Of a stretch of DNA of 48,375 nucleotides, positions 26,433 through 33,941 are shown in pieces. The notes beneath the pieces are model-generated. The model saw only the letters and a list, made by a program, of their open reading frames with translations. It did not search any database and had not been told where the DNA came from. This DNA is from Bacillota bacterium (GTDB taxonomy: Bacteria > Bacillota > Clostridia > Lachnospirales > Lachnospiraceae). The stretch spans positions 1-48,375 of the forward strand of contig JAEXOU010000001.1 of assembly GCA_023439125.1 (NCBI GenBank), read 5' to 3'. Each line of letters starts with the position of its first letter. The stretch's first letter is position 1. A program made the translations under genes and the position numbers.

Positions 26433-28346
26433 TTATGCTATATTTGTAGGTAATGCACCCATTACTGTGCTTTCCCATGGTTTCCCCTGAACTGAGGCTA
26501 AAATCACGATCTCACCCTTATCTTCTTTTGTACGGATTAGTCTTCCACAACCCTGTTTTAATTTTAAACCCATCTCAGGATAATCAACTGTAACCATAGA
26601 GTCTAAACCGAGCTCCTTCGCCTCTTTTCGTTGCACCTCAATCAGTGGGTCCAAAGTCGGAAAAGGAAGCTCCCAGATAATTAATAGATTGAGTGAATCT
26701 CCTGGTACATCAATTCCCTCCCAATAGTTGGCTCCAACTAAGACTGAAGTTTCCTCTTCTCTAAATTTACGGGCAAGATAACCCCTGTCTCCTAAATCTT
26801 CCCACAAAATATTAAAATCGAATTCCATTTTTGATAGGTTTTTTCGTATTTTCTTAACTTCCGTAAGAGAATTTGTAAGAACAAGAGCTCTTCCGCCATT
26901 TTTTTTAAGCAGTTTCTTTAATAATTCAAGTTTTTTTTCAAATTGATTTTCTTTACAATTCCCTAGTTCTGGAATTGTAATTACAACCTGCTCCTCTAGA
27001 TCAAATGGACTTCCAACAGTAGATTTCGATGGATTTCTTACCCCTATAGTACGATTAAAATATTCAAAATCTCCTTTATTGCTTAGTGTTGCCGAAGTAA
27101 AAATAGTCGGAATCTTCTTTTGATATAGCTCTTGATTCAGCATATTATGAATGTGACGAGGTACCACCCAAAAGCTTTTATCTACCCCATCTACCCAACA
27201 AATCATATCTGAGTTATTACAGAATCGATTCAATCCCATAATAGTCCTTTCCACTAGGCCTTCATAGGCTTGCATCAGGCTTGATGGTATAGAACCTATA
27301 TATAATTCTTGCTCAATCTGCATTTCAATTAAAAACAAGTCTAGCGTTTTACGAAAATTTGCTGCCACCTTAAGTAACTGGCTATGAATTTGAATTGATT
27401 TTCTCACAGAACTAATATCCCTAACAACCGACTGATACAATTCATCAAAAAAATCACTACATGCCCGCTCTAATTGTATTGTTACAAGCATTAGTGAATT
27501 TCTTGCCCCTTGTATCTCCTCAAAGGAATGAATCATATCCTCCATTTCTTCTTTGCTTATTTGATTTCCAGCCTGCATAGCAGCCGGAAGCATAATCTTA
27601 TGTCCTTCATCAAAAATTACAGCAGAATAACTTGGAAGTATTGGCATTTTCCCATCCGTAATCCGTTCTTGCCTTGTCCATAAATCATAAAAATAGGTCT
27701 CATGGTCTACAATTAATAAATCTGTCGTTTCTCTATAATACTGTCTGGCTTTGACGAGTTTACAATACCCTCGATTGATACATTTATCACAAGCCATTGA
27801 TTCGTCCCAAGCAATTTTTCTCCATTCACGATCCGAGATTGTAGGCATCTCAGAACGTTCTCCTAGTTTTGTCTGTTTGATCCATGCATTAAGTTCTTCT
27901 GAAATTACTCCATCTTCACCTTGTAATTCCTCAACTTTTGCATCACATATATAGTTTCTTGAGTCCTTTGCCATTCGAGCATCAACCTGTAATCCTAATA
28001 ATTCAGATAAAGTCTGAATATCTCCTTCTTTACTTGCAAGTTGTTCTTGAAGGGCTGTAGTTGCGCATGCAATTACAACAGGTTTCCCACGAAATCTAGC
28101 ATACGGTATTGCTGAAAGCAAATATGCAAATGTCTTACCAGTTCCAAGTCCAGCCTCTGCCAGATGTAATTTACTATCACACATTGCATCAGCAATCTGA
28201 TAAGCAGTATATACTTGTTCGTCACGTACTTCATACCCATGCTCTGGTAGAAAATCGTATAAGGTATCACCAATCCAATCTACTAATTTTGTTTTAAATT
28301 CTGTTGCATTTTTATACTCAAAAGGCCCTTTTTTCCTAGCATACAT
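26433..28346 (-). CDS. DinG/XPD-family ATP-dependent DNA helicase
   Basis: About 637 residues from ATG at 28346, which has GAGGAG nine bases upstream; the open frame runs 32 codons further without a site. Walker A is AEAGLGTGKT (about residues 63-72). The Walker B is the variant box FDEGH (about 245-249). Four cysteines between them, near 134, 186, 189 and 195 (YICDAK and ACDKCINRGYCKL), match the iron-sulfur domain of XPD/DinG helicases. Motif VI is QGCGRLIRTKEDKG. It unwinds DNA 5' to 3', including D-loops and possibly R-loops or G-quadruplexes. No N-terminal exonuclease domain as in Bacillus DinG. Confidence 0.92.
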   Translation of the reverse strand: MYARKKGPFEYKNATEFKTKLVDWIGDTLYDFLPEHGYEVRDEQVYTAYQIADAMCDSKLHLAEAGLGTGKTFAYLLSAIPYARFRGKPVVIACATTALQEQLASKEGDIQTLSELLGLQVDARMAKDSRNYICDAKVEELQGEDGVISEELNAWIKQTKLGERSEMPTISDREWRKIAWDESMACDKCINRGYCKLVKARQYYRETTDLLIVDHETYFYDLWTRQERITDGKMPILPSYSAVIFDEGHKIMLPAAMQAGNQISKEEMEDMIHSFEEIQGARNSLMLVTIQLERACSDFFDELYQSVVRDISSVRKSIQIHSQLLKVAANFRKTLDLFLIEMQIEQELYIGSIPSSLMQAYEGLVERTIMGLNRFCNNSDMICWVDGVDKSFWVVPRHIHNMLNQELYQKKIPTIFTSATLSNKGDFEYFNRTIGVRNPSKSTVGSPFDLEEQVVITIPELGNCKENQFEKKLELLKKLLKKNGGRALVLTNSLTEVKKIRKNLSKMEFDFNILWEDLGDRGYLARKFREEETSVLVGANYWEGIDVPGDSLNLLIIWELPFPTLDPLIEVQRKEAKELGLDSMVTVDYPEMGLKLKQGCGRLIRTKEDKGEIVILASVQGKPWESTVMGALPTNIA

Positions 28347-28587
28347 TCTCATAATCTCCTCAAATAAGCGCGATAGTACTATTATCCCTACACTAGAACT
28401 GTATAATTTATGTTCCAATCGATAATTGTAACAAGAAGGCACTTTAGATTCAATCCAACATTTTTTCCACTTCTAAGTATTCCTAGCATTTCGTTTATTC
28501 ACTTAACAACTAAGAAGGAGTATACAACTTCGTATAACATACTTTCATCCACAATAATTAATCACATAGAAGATTGAACTTAAATTT

Positions 28588-28998
28588 CTAGATTACAATT
28601 CCATCACAGTGGTCAATTTCATGTTGAATTACTTGTGCTGTCCATTTTGTATACTTCTGTTTATGCTTTTTAAAATTTTCATCCCAATATTCTACTTCAA
28701 TCTCATCATATCTTGTCGTTCTTCTCATACCGGTTAAAGAAAGACAGCCCTCCACAGTTTCATATGGATCTGATTTACTTATGATGACTGGATTAATCAT
28801 TGGAACATTGATAACTCCTATCGTTACTACAATGATTCGTTTTTTCACTCCAATCATATTAGCTGCTAGACCAACACAATCTTCTTCATTGGCTTTTAAA
28901 GTATCCATTAAATCCTGTACTACCTGTTTATCCATAATTGTTGCTGGTTCTGATTTCTGGCTTAAAAAAATAACATCCTTTATTATCGGTCTTACCAT
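28588..28998 (-). CDS. Peptide deformylase-like protein with altered motif 1
   Basis: 136 residues from ATG at 28998, preceded by GGAGGAG; the 13 codons further upstream lack a site. Metal ligands are present: Cys in EGCLS and two His in QHEIDHCDG. These are motifs 2 and 3 of Fe2+ peptide deformylases, which remove the formyl group of nascent proteins. Motif 1, normally GxGxAAxQ, reads CVGLAANMIG here: the conserved Gln that stabilises the transition state is Met, and the first Gly is Cys. The protein is also shorter than housekeeping deformylases (about 150-190). It may be a second, divergent deformylase or a paralogue with another substrate. Confidence 0.82.
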   Translation of the reverse strand: MVRPIIKDVIFLSQKSEPATIMDKQVVQDLMDTLKANEEDCVGLAANMIGVKKRIIVVTIGVINVPMINPVIISKSDPYETVEGCLSLTGMRRTTRYDEIEVEYWDENFKKHKQKYTKWTAQVIQHEIDHCDGIVI

Positions 28999-29161
28999 TG
29001 TTTCTCCTCCATAATAATTCTCTCGTAAATTAAGCAATCATTTATGTAATTCAATTTATTGATGTATATTCTGTTCTTATCCAAAATTTCATTATTCATG
29101 ACTGCTATTTTCTGTTCTCTATAATCTTCCTTCGTAATACCAACTTTGTCAACTAAAAAAT

Positions 29162-29196
29162 TCTTTCTATAATCTCATTCGTCATTTTGCACATAA
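29162..29196 (+). repeat. Family A element, left-end fragment (A10)
   Basis: CTTTCTATAATCTCATTCGT then CATTTTGCACATA match the left end of the complete copies (compare 22792-22822 on the minus strand). It stops where the terminator of the sigma-factor operon begins. Confidence 0.55.
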
Positions 29197-29204
29197 AAGA
29201 CATA

Positions 29205-29236
29205 AACGGGGTTGTTGCTTATGCAACACCCCCGTT
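29205..29236 (-). terminator. Hairpin terminator of the sigma/anti-sigma operon
   Basis: AACGGGG plus TTGTTGC (29205-29218) pair with GCAACA plus CCCCGTT (29223-29236), with one bulged base and a TTAT loop. It lies 8 bp behind the last gene of the operon. The T-run is short, so efficiency is uncertain. Confidence 0.7.
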
Positions 29237-29243
29237 ATCTACG

Positions 29244-29876
29244 TTAATGAACTTTATTAATAACTTTCTTATTAATGTTACTTATTATTCCCAGATAAAA
29301 AAAGAAAATTGCTCCTCCAATATACACAAAAATCTGAGTCACTATTTCATCTACATAAAATGTCTCAATCCATGGAATCCTAAGTGCTATCATATTAGTG
29401 AGCGTGGTACCTATAATTGCTAGTAAAAATAATATACCAATAAGGAAAAATTTATTTAATTTTATTATGATACCTAATAATATGACACCCCATATAATCG
29501 CAAGCCAAATGATACTGATTGGTAGCGCATAATTAAGAAAACCACTTTTTGATGGACTAAAGACAGATGCTCCAATCGTGACTGCCAAGCCGAATAAGTA
29601 TGGAATGAGCAAAATACTGTAAGCTCCAAGTGTTTTGATACACCTATTCTTTTTGCATAAAAAGAATGTAATTATACCTGAAAAAAAATATAGAATACTA
29701 ATACAAACAATTAACGACCATGTTAATTTCCTATTGATTGAAAAATCTACAATAACTGGTACCAGAATACCTATCAGCCCAAATGAGAGGATTACTTCTT
29801 TAAAAATAAGATATGCTTTACTTGTTGTGTTCTTTTCCATTCTCATATCAACTTGTTCATTGATTGACTCTGACAT
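29244..29876 (-). CDS. Membrane protein paralogous to the anti-sigma membrane domain
   Basis: 210 residues, about six membrane spans after a short charged N-terminus. It has no zinc-finger motif. Its middle closely resembles the membrane part of the upstream anti-sigma protein: KLTWSLIV against KLSWSLFV, KTLGAYSILLIPYLFGL against KTLGMGSILLIPLLLGI, and the ALPIS/ALPIA plus IIW/VIW pattern. The two therefore arose by duplication. It starts two bases after the anti-sigma stop, with GAGGTG overlapping that gene's end, so it is the third gene of the operon. It may assist signal sensing in the membrane. Role otherwise unknown. Confidence 0.75.
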   Translation of the reverse strand: MSESINEQVDMRMEKNTTSKAYLIFKEVILSFGLIGILVPVIVDFSINRKLTWSLIVCISILYFFSGIITFFLCKKNRCIKTLGAYSILLIPYLFGLAVTIGASVFSPSKSGFLNYALPISIIWLAIIWGVILLGIIIKLNKFFLIGILFLLAIIGTTLTNMIALRIPWIETFYVDEIVTQIFVYIGGAIFFFYLGIISNINKKVINKVH

Positions 29877-29877
29877 T

Positions 29878-30465
29878 TTACACCTCTTCTTTCTTTAATC
29901 TTAATAATTTTGCAACTAAGATTGGACTCCAAATGACTACGAGGCAGATGAATGCGATTGGTAATGCAATTTGTAGAAACCCATATCCTCTATTCTGCAG
30001 ATAGTTATAACGAATAATCTCTTGTATTCCAAGTAAAAGTGGAATAAGTAGAATGCTACCCATTCCCAACGTTTTTAGCACTTTGCATTTATCGGATACT
30101 TTTGCAGTTATCGTGCATGCAGCAGTATAACCGATAAAAAGGTCAACAAAGAGCGACCAACTTAATTTGTGTGATACTGCTAAGTTAACAATCGAGCTTA
30201 CCAATACACCTATAATAGCAATTGTTAATAAACTTCCTTTGAATATATAAACGAACTTCGTCTTATTCAAGTATTTTTTTAATTCCTTTTGATCAGGAAT
30301 CTTTTCTGTATGCAATTCACATAATAAATTCTCTTTTTCTCTTGTACATTCTGGACAATCACTCAAGTGTTCCTCGATAAACACATTCGTTTTATCACTC
30401 GTTAAATGCTCTACATAATTAGGCAGTAGATCTTTGATCACTGCACAATCAATCTTTTGCTCCAT
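29878..30465 (-). CDS. Anti-sigma factor with N-terminal zinc finger and membrane domain
   Basis: 195 residues from ATG at 30465, which overlaps the sigma-factor stop as TAATG. The N-terminus carries a ZAS/zf-HC2 motif: Cys7, then His33-x3-Cys37-x2-Cys40 in EEHLSDCPECT. Four hydrophobic spans follow from about residue 75. Proteins of this form hold an ECF sigma factor at the membrane until a signal releases it. The longer open frame, up to 30525, overlaps the sigma gene and has no ribosome site, so the shorter start is used. Operon position directly behind the sigma gene supports the role. Confidence 0.87.
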   Translation of the reverse strand: MEQKIDCAVIKDLLPNYVEHLTSDKTNVFIEEHLSDCPECTREKENLLCELHTEKIPDQKELKKYLNKTKFVYIFKGSLLTIAIIGVLVSSIVNLAVSHKLSWSLFVDLFIGYTAACTITAKVSDKCKVLKTLGMGSILLIPLLLGIQEIIRYNYLQNRGYGFLQIALPIAFICLVVIWSPILVAKLLRLKKEEV

Positions 30466-30953
30466 TATCTTATCCATCCTTTTACTATTTTTTGCTTTCC
30501 TCGATAAAAGGTTACACGGGCCCAATTTTCAGTCTTCCCAAGTATGTCACCAATCTCTGCGAAACTTAATTCTCCGGACAATCGCAAATACATAACTTCT
30601 CTTGTAGCTTCATCCAACTGATGCATCATTTTAAACAGCTCAATCTTATCTACATTTTGTAAATACTGTTTTTCCAAATCTTCATTTGATTTGACTTCTT
30701 CAACTTCATCAATTGATACAAACTCACGTTTCCGTTTTTCTAGTTCCCGATACCATAAACGTTTTCCTATCTGACATAACCAAACCGATATCTTACAATC
30801 TCCTCGAAAACTACCGATTCCTTTTGTTGCTTGGTAAAAGGTCTCCTGTGTCAATTCTTCTGTCAGACTGGCATCATGAGTTAAGCAGAATAAATACTTA
30901 TATACTGCTGAAACATTCTCCTCATAAATTTGTTCCAGGTTCTGCTTTTCCAA
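30465..30953 (-). CDS. ECF (group IV) RNA polymerase sigma factor
   Basis: 162 residues. Region 2 spans about 8-75, with LTEELTQETFYQATKGIGSF matching the -10-binding helix. Region 4 spans about 105-160, with LSFAEIGDILGKTENWARVT as its helix-turn-helix that reads the -35. It starts at TTG with AGAGGATT upstream. Coupled to the anti-sigma gene by TAATG overlap and followed by a membrane paralogue. It likely controls its own operon in response to an envelope signal, as is usual in the family. The regulon is unknown. Confidence 0.92.
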   Translation of the reverse strand: MEKQNLEQIYEENVSAVYKYLFCLTHDASLTEELTQETFYQATKGIGSFRGDCKISVWLCQIGKRLWYRELEKRKREFVSIDEVEEVKSNEDLEKQYLQNVDKIELFKMMHQLDEATREVMYLRLSGELSFAEIGDILGKTENWARVTFYRGKQKIVKGWIR

Positions 30954-31058
30954 AATAAATCCTCTCCCTACGTTGCGACATAGTTACAAAGCGTGGCTAT
31001 CTTAATCCTGAGTCGCAGAACACACAAATTTGTTCTACTTTTATGTTTACCTCTATAT

Positions 31059-31084
31059 GTACATTTTCTTTTCCATTCGTTACA
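31059..31084 (-). promoter_or_regulatory. Possible ECF-type promoter of the sigma operon
   Basis: On the minus strand TGTAAC (plus 31079-31084) is followed after 16 bp by GTAC (plus 31059-31062), resembling ECF promoters with an AAC core at -35. It lies about 105 bp before the sigma start. A second TGTAAC occurs near plus 30985. The rest of 30954-31150 holds nothing else I can support. Confidence 0.35.
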
Positions 31085-31151
31085 AGAAAATGAATCTTTT
31101 TTCTTTTAATCATAAACCAACAATTTCCTATCGTCAATCGAAGCATATGAA

Positions 31152-31186
31152 ACAAGGAAAAGTACGCTTCGCGAACTTTTCCTTGT
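31152..31186. repeat. Family D hairpin, copy D2 (perfect)
   Basis: ACAAGGAAAAGT pairs perfectly with ACTTTTCCTTGT around ACGCTTCGCGA, 35 nt in all. Copy D1 (2848-2882) has the same right arm and loop. It lies between the sigma operon and the family A copy A6. Confidence 0.8.
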
Positions 31187-31230
31187 CATGAATAAAAAAT
31201 AAGATTGATACAACCCCAAGTCATGATGTT

Positions 31231-31377
31231 GGGGTCAAAAGTACTTTTCGATAACTTTATTCGTCATTTTGCACGTAGATATACTTGCTAAAAATGGGAT
31301 TATAAACATAATTTAGGAGCATACTGTTATAAAGTCGTCGGTACTTAGGCCCTTATGTACCGCTACAAACTTCATTC
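31231..31377 (+). repeat. Family A element, truncated left copy (A6)
   Basis: Starts GGGGTCAAAAGTACTTTTCG and runs through the left half, the centre and the first part of the right middle (CGCTACAAACTTCATTC). It is cut off three bases before the stop codon of the CPBP gene. The central hairpin has lost one arm: only TTAGGCCCTTATGTAC remains. Confidence 0.8.
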
Positions 31378-31379
31378 AT

Positions 31380-32171
31380 TTAGTTATTTGCTTTTCTCTT
31401 CCCGAAACGCCTCCACACCACAAATATAATGAAATTGAGAAAATATACTGTATTCACAATCATATATGGTTCCATTCTTCCTGCATTCCAGTTAGGATTA
31501 AGTCTATATATATATATAAATAGATTTCCTGAAAAATGCCATAACGAAGCTGGAACAATATTTCCCTTAGATATTTTTGTAATGACAAAATATCCATAAC
31601 TTTCTGCAATACAACCATATGTAAATAAAAGCAAAGGCACATCCATAGAACCTGATAGAAAAAAATGAAAATGCCATGCCGCCCAAATAATGCCAACGAT
31701 TAAAGGCACTAATACATCTCCTGCATATGCTTCAATTTTTTCCTGTAAGTAACCTCTCCAGCCTAGTTCTTCTGCAATCAGCGCCCACATAACAATAATA
31801 ATGTTTTTGAGACTCATGCTATATATGAATTGATTGTTATATGGTGTTAAGTATGTCAACAGTTTTGCGATTGTTATCATTAGAACCGGGGTAAAAAATC
31901 CTATAATACACAACTTTATGTTTATGGAATACCCATATTTTCGAACCAAAAAAGCTTTTAACCCATCAACTCCCTCTTTTTGGAGTATAAGAATTATTGC
32001 AGCAAGTGCCGGTGAGGCTGCCTCAATTCCGTATAATGTCAAAGTGATCAATCCGCTCCTATCACATTCTTCTATACAGTTCATTATACAAATACAAACT
32101 AATGGAATAGTGAACGCATATATAATAAACAACCCTATATCGCTATAATTATTTTTTCTCATATCATTCAT
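31380..32171 (-). CDS. CPBP-family intramembrane metalloprotease (CAAX/bacteriocin-processing type)
   Basis: 263 residues with about eight membrane spans. Motif 1 EELGWRGYLQEKIE (EExxxR) and motif 2 AAWHFHFFLSG supply the Glu and His metal ligands of CPBP glutamic/metal proteases. Bacterial members cleave peptides in the membrane, and some give immunity to or process bacteriocins. It has no strong ribosome site of its own: its ATG overlaps the TGA of a 21-codon ORF as ATGA, so translation is probably coupled. The stop codon abuts the family A copy A6. Substrate unknown. Confidence 0.87.
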   Translation of the reverse strand: MNDMRKNNYSDIGLFIIYAFTIPLVCICIMNCIEECDRSGLITLTLYGIEAASPALAAIILILQKEGVDGLKAFLVRKYGYSINIKLCIIGFFTPVLMITIAKLLTYLTPYNNQFIYSMSLKNIIIVMWALIAEELGWRGYLQEKIEAYAGDVLVPLIVGIIWAAWHFHFFLSGSMDVPLLLFTYGCIAESYGYFVITKISKGNIVPASLWHFSGNLFIYIYRLNPNWNAGRMEPYMIVNTVYFLNFIIFVVWRRFGKRKANN

Positions 32172-32233
32172 ATACTAACCACAAAAGCATCTTCAGCATT
32201 CATATTATCAACTACTCTTTTTGCTTTATTCAT
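32168..32233 (-). CDS. 21-residue ORF coupled to the CPBP protease gene
   Basis: ATG at 32233 follows a strong TTTGGAGGG site. The frame reads MNKAKRVVDNMNAEDAFVVS plus Ile and ends with TGA at 32170-32168, overlapping the protease ATG as ATGA. The peptide has a basic N-terminus, an acidic NAED centre and a hydrophobic end, with no Cys and no double-glycine leader. It may be only a translation-coupling leader, the remnant of a larger gene, or a small peptide partner or substrate of the protease. Evidence for expression is limited to the ribosome site and the overlap. Confidence 0.5.
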   Translation of the reverse strand: MNKAKRVVDNMNAEDAFVVSI

Positions 32234-32361
32234 CTCGTACCCTCCAAAGTTTCACTTTCTTTTATAATATATAGCTACCACACGTCTGCGTCAATAATTT
32301 TTTCATTATTTTCCAATTTATTAACTATCTTCACAATGTATGGAAAAATCCATAAAATTAT

Positions 32362-32389
32362 AAGGAGCAAATCCGAAGATTTACCCCTT
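32362..32389 (-). terminator. Intrinsic terminator with TTCG tetraloop
   Basis: On the minus strand AAGGGGTAAATC and GATTTGCTCCTT pair along all twelve positions (two G-U), closed by a TTCG tetraloop and followed by ATAATTTTAT. It lies behind the deacetylase gene, beyond the family A copy A7 that separates the two. Confidence 0.75.
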
Positions 32390-32417
32390 AACTTAATGAT
32401 TTTGAACTTAACTAAAT

Positions 32418-32570
32418 GACATGATGACGGGGTCAAATGTCCTTTCGAAAAATTTCATTCGTCATTTTGCACATAATTGCTTTACTATTATGGGATGACA
32501 AACATAATTTAGGAGCATACTGTTATGAAGTCGTCGGTACTTAGGGCTTGTATTTTAAGCCCTTATGTAC
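32418..32570 (+). repeat. Family A element, truncated left copy (A7)
   Basis: CATGATGACGGGGTCAAATG, the left arm CGTCATTTTGCACATA, then GGGATGACAAACATAATTTA, GGAGCATACTGTTATGAAGT and the central hairpin. It ends after CTTATGTAC, right at the TAA of the deacetylase gene. The central hairpin reads AGGGCTTGTATTTTAAGCCCT: compared with copy A8 both a C-to-T and the opposite G-to-A changed, so pairing is preserved. Confidence 0.85.
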
Positions 32571-33851
32571 TTAGTTTTTAGCACCTGAATCCTCTGCTAC
32601 AACTAAGTCCTCTAATGTTCCAAATGTATATCCCATCTCTTCCCACTTTGTTAACAGCTCATCAATGATTTCTCCATTTGTCTGAGATGTATTATGTAAG
32701 AGAACAACTGCGCCCGGATGAATTCTTTTTGTCAATTTACTAAACGCCTCTTCGTGGGAAGGCTGTTGATCTTGATTCCAGTCTACATAAGCAAGACTCC
32801 AAAAAAACGTATGATAGCCAAGTTCTTTTGCCATGGACAAATTTTGAGTACTATATTTACCTTGAGGCGGTCGATAGTACATTGCCATATCTTGCCCAGT
32901 AATACTCTTAAATAAATCTGATACGTCTGTCATCTCTTTTTGGAATTTTTCTTTGCTAGTAACAGTGGACATATCATAATGATGATAAGTGTGGTTCCCG
33001 ACTGTATTTCCGTCCTCAACCATCCTCTTTACCAGATCAGGTGCTGTTTCCAAAAAGTGTCCAACTACAAAAAAAGTAGCTTTTACATTATGTTTTTTTA
33101 GTGCATCTAGGATTTTTTCTGTATTTCCGTTCTCGTATCCACAATCGAAGGTCAAATAAATAACCTTATCTTGTGAACTTCCCATAAAATAAGCATCATA
33201 CTTTTTTAGTTCCTCTACTGTCGTATTACCAGTTGGTTTACTTCCTGCTGCTCCAAAGCCTAAGCCCCAGTTACCTTCTTTATTGTTGATAACAGTATTT
33301 GAAGTGTCTGATAATTCAACCGAATCCTTCGTTATCGAATCGTTGGTTAACGAATCCTCATGAACCGTATTCTCTGTTGAATCTTCTGTTATTAAACTCT
33401 CAGATGTAGAATTTTCCTTTATCGCGTCTTCTGTGATGGAATCCTGTGTGATCGATTCTTCGGTCATCGAGTCCTCTTTCCCCTCATCCTCTATGTTGGA
33501 ATTCTCTGTGATTGATTCTTCAATTATCAAATCCTCCTTAACAGCATCCTCTTTGTTGGAACTCTCTGTGTTCGAGTCTTCGATCTTCAAATCCTCCTTA
33601 ACAGCATCCTCTTTGTTGGAATTCTCAGTAATCGGTTTCTCTGTTGTAGAATTTTCTATTATATTACCATCTGTCGTAGAAATCTCTTTTACATTCTTTT
33701 CTGATATAGACTCCTCTACTTTATCGTCGTCTGTAACATGCCCAATACCCATACCAACAAAAAACATAAATACAAAGAAAAGCAATGTTAGACCGACTTT
33801 CTTAAAGTTATAATGAGAAAGATCTATAATTCTCACTTTTTTCTTATTCAT
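32571..33851 (-). CDS. PdaA-like polysaccharide deacetylase (CE4) with repetitive acidic linker
   Basis: 426 residues. One N-terminal membrane anchor (about 14-36), then an extracytoplasmic Glu/Ser/Thr-rich linker (about 42-190) and a CE4 NodB-type domain (about 190-420). The catalytic domain opens with NWGLGFGAAGSKPTG and has TFDCGYENGNT (Asp-Asp-like metal/base motif), the His-box GNHTYHHYD, RPPQGKYS and VLLHNT. These are the marks of PdaA-type enzymes, which deacetylate N-acetylmuramic acid during cortex delta-lactam formation, so a spore or cell-wall role is likely. The linker is built from 20-residue repeats. The start follows AAAGGGCA. The stop abuts family A copy A7. Confidence 0.88.
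   Translation of the reverse strand: MNKKKVRIIDLSHYNFKKVGLTLLFFVFMFFVGMGIGHVTDDDKVEESISEKNVKEISTTDGNIIENSTTEKPITENSNKEDAVKEDLKIEDSNTESSNKEDAVKEDLIIEESITENSNIEDEGKEDSMTEESITQDSITEDAIKENSTSESLITEDSTENTVHEDSLTNDSITKDSVELSDTSNTVINNKEGNWGLGFGAAGSKPTGNTTVEELKKYDAYFMGSSQDKVIYLTFDCGYENGNTEKILDALKKHNVKATFFVVGHFLETAPDLVKRMVEDGNTVGNHTYHHYDMSTVTSKEKFQKEMTDVSDLFKSITGQDMAMYYRPPQGKYSTQNLSMAKELGYHTFFWSLAYVDWNQDQQPSHEEAFSKLTKRIHPGAVVLLHNTSQTNGEIIDELLTKWEEMGYTFGTLEDLVVAEDSGAKN
33421..33640 (-). repeat. In-frame 60-bp tandem repeats in the deacetylase linker
   Basis: About 3.5 units with an exact 60-bp period (units starting near 33421, 33481, 33541, 33601). Each encodes 20 residues of the type SNKEDAVKEDLxIExSxTE. 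The two central units are nearly identical at DNA level (TCAAATCCTCCTTAACAGCA occurs in both). Confidence 0.8.
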
Positions 33852-33941
33852 AAATATGCCCTTTCTTTTAGCATATTGCTCTTTTGTTTATTTCATGAAT
33901 CTTTGTTGCTAAATTAATTCATTTTTATCTATATAAGTATA

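Noticed and set aside
30466..30525. Longer start for the anti-sigma factor
   Set aside because: It would overlap the sigma gene by 61 bp, and the TAATG junction gives a normal coupled start that keeps the zinc-finger domain complete.
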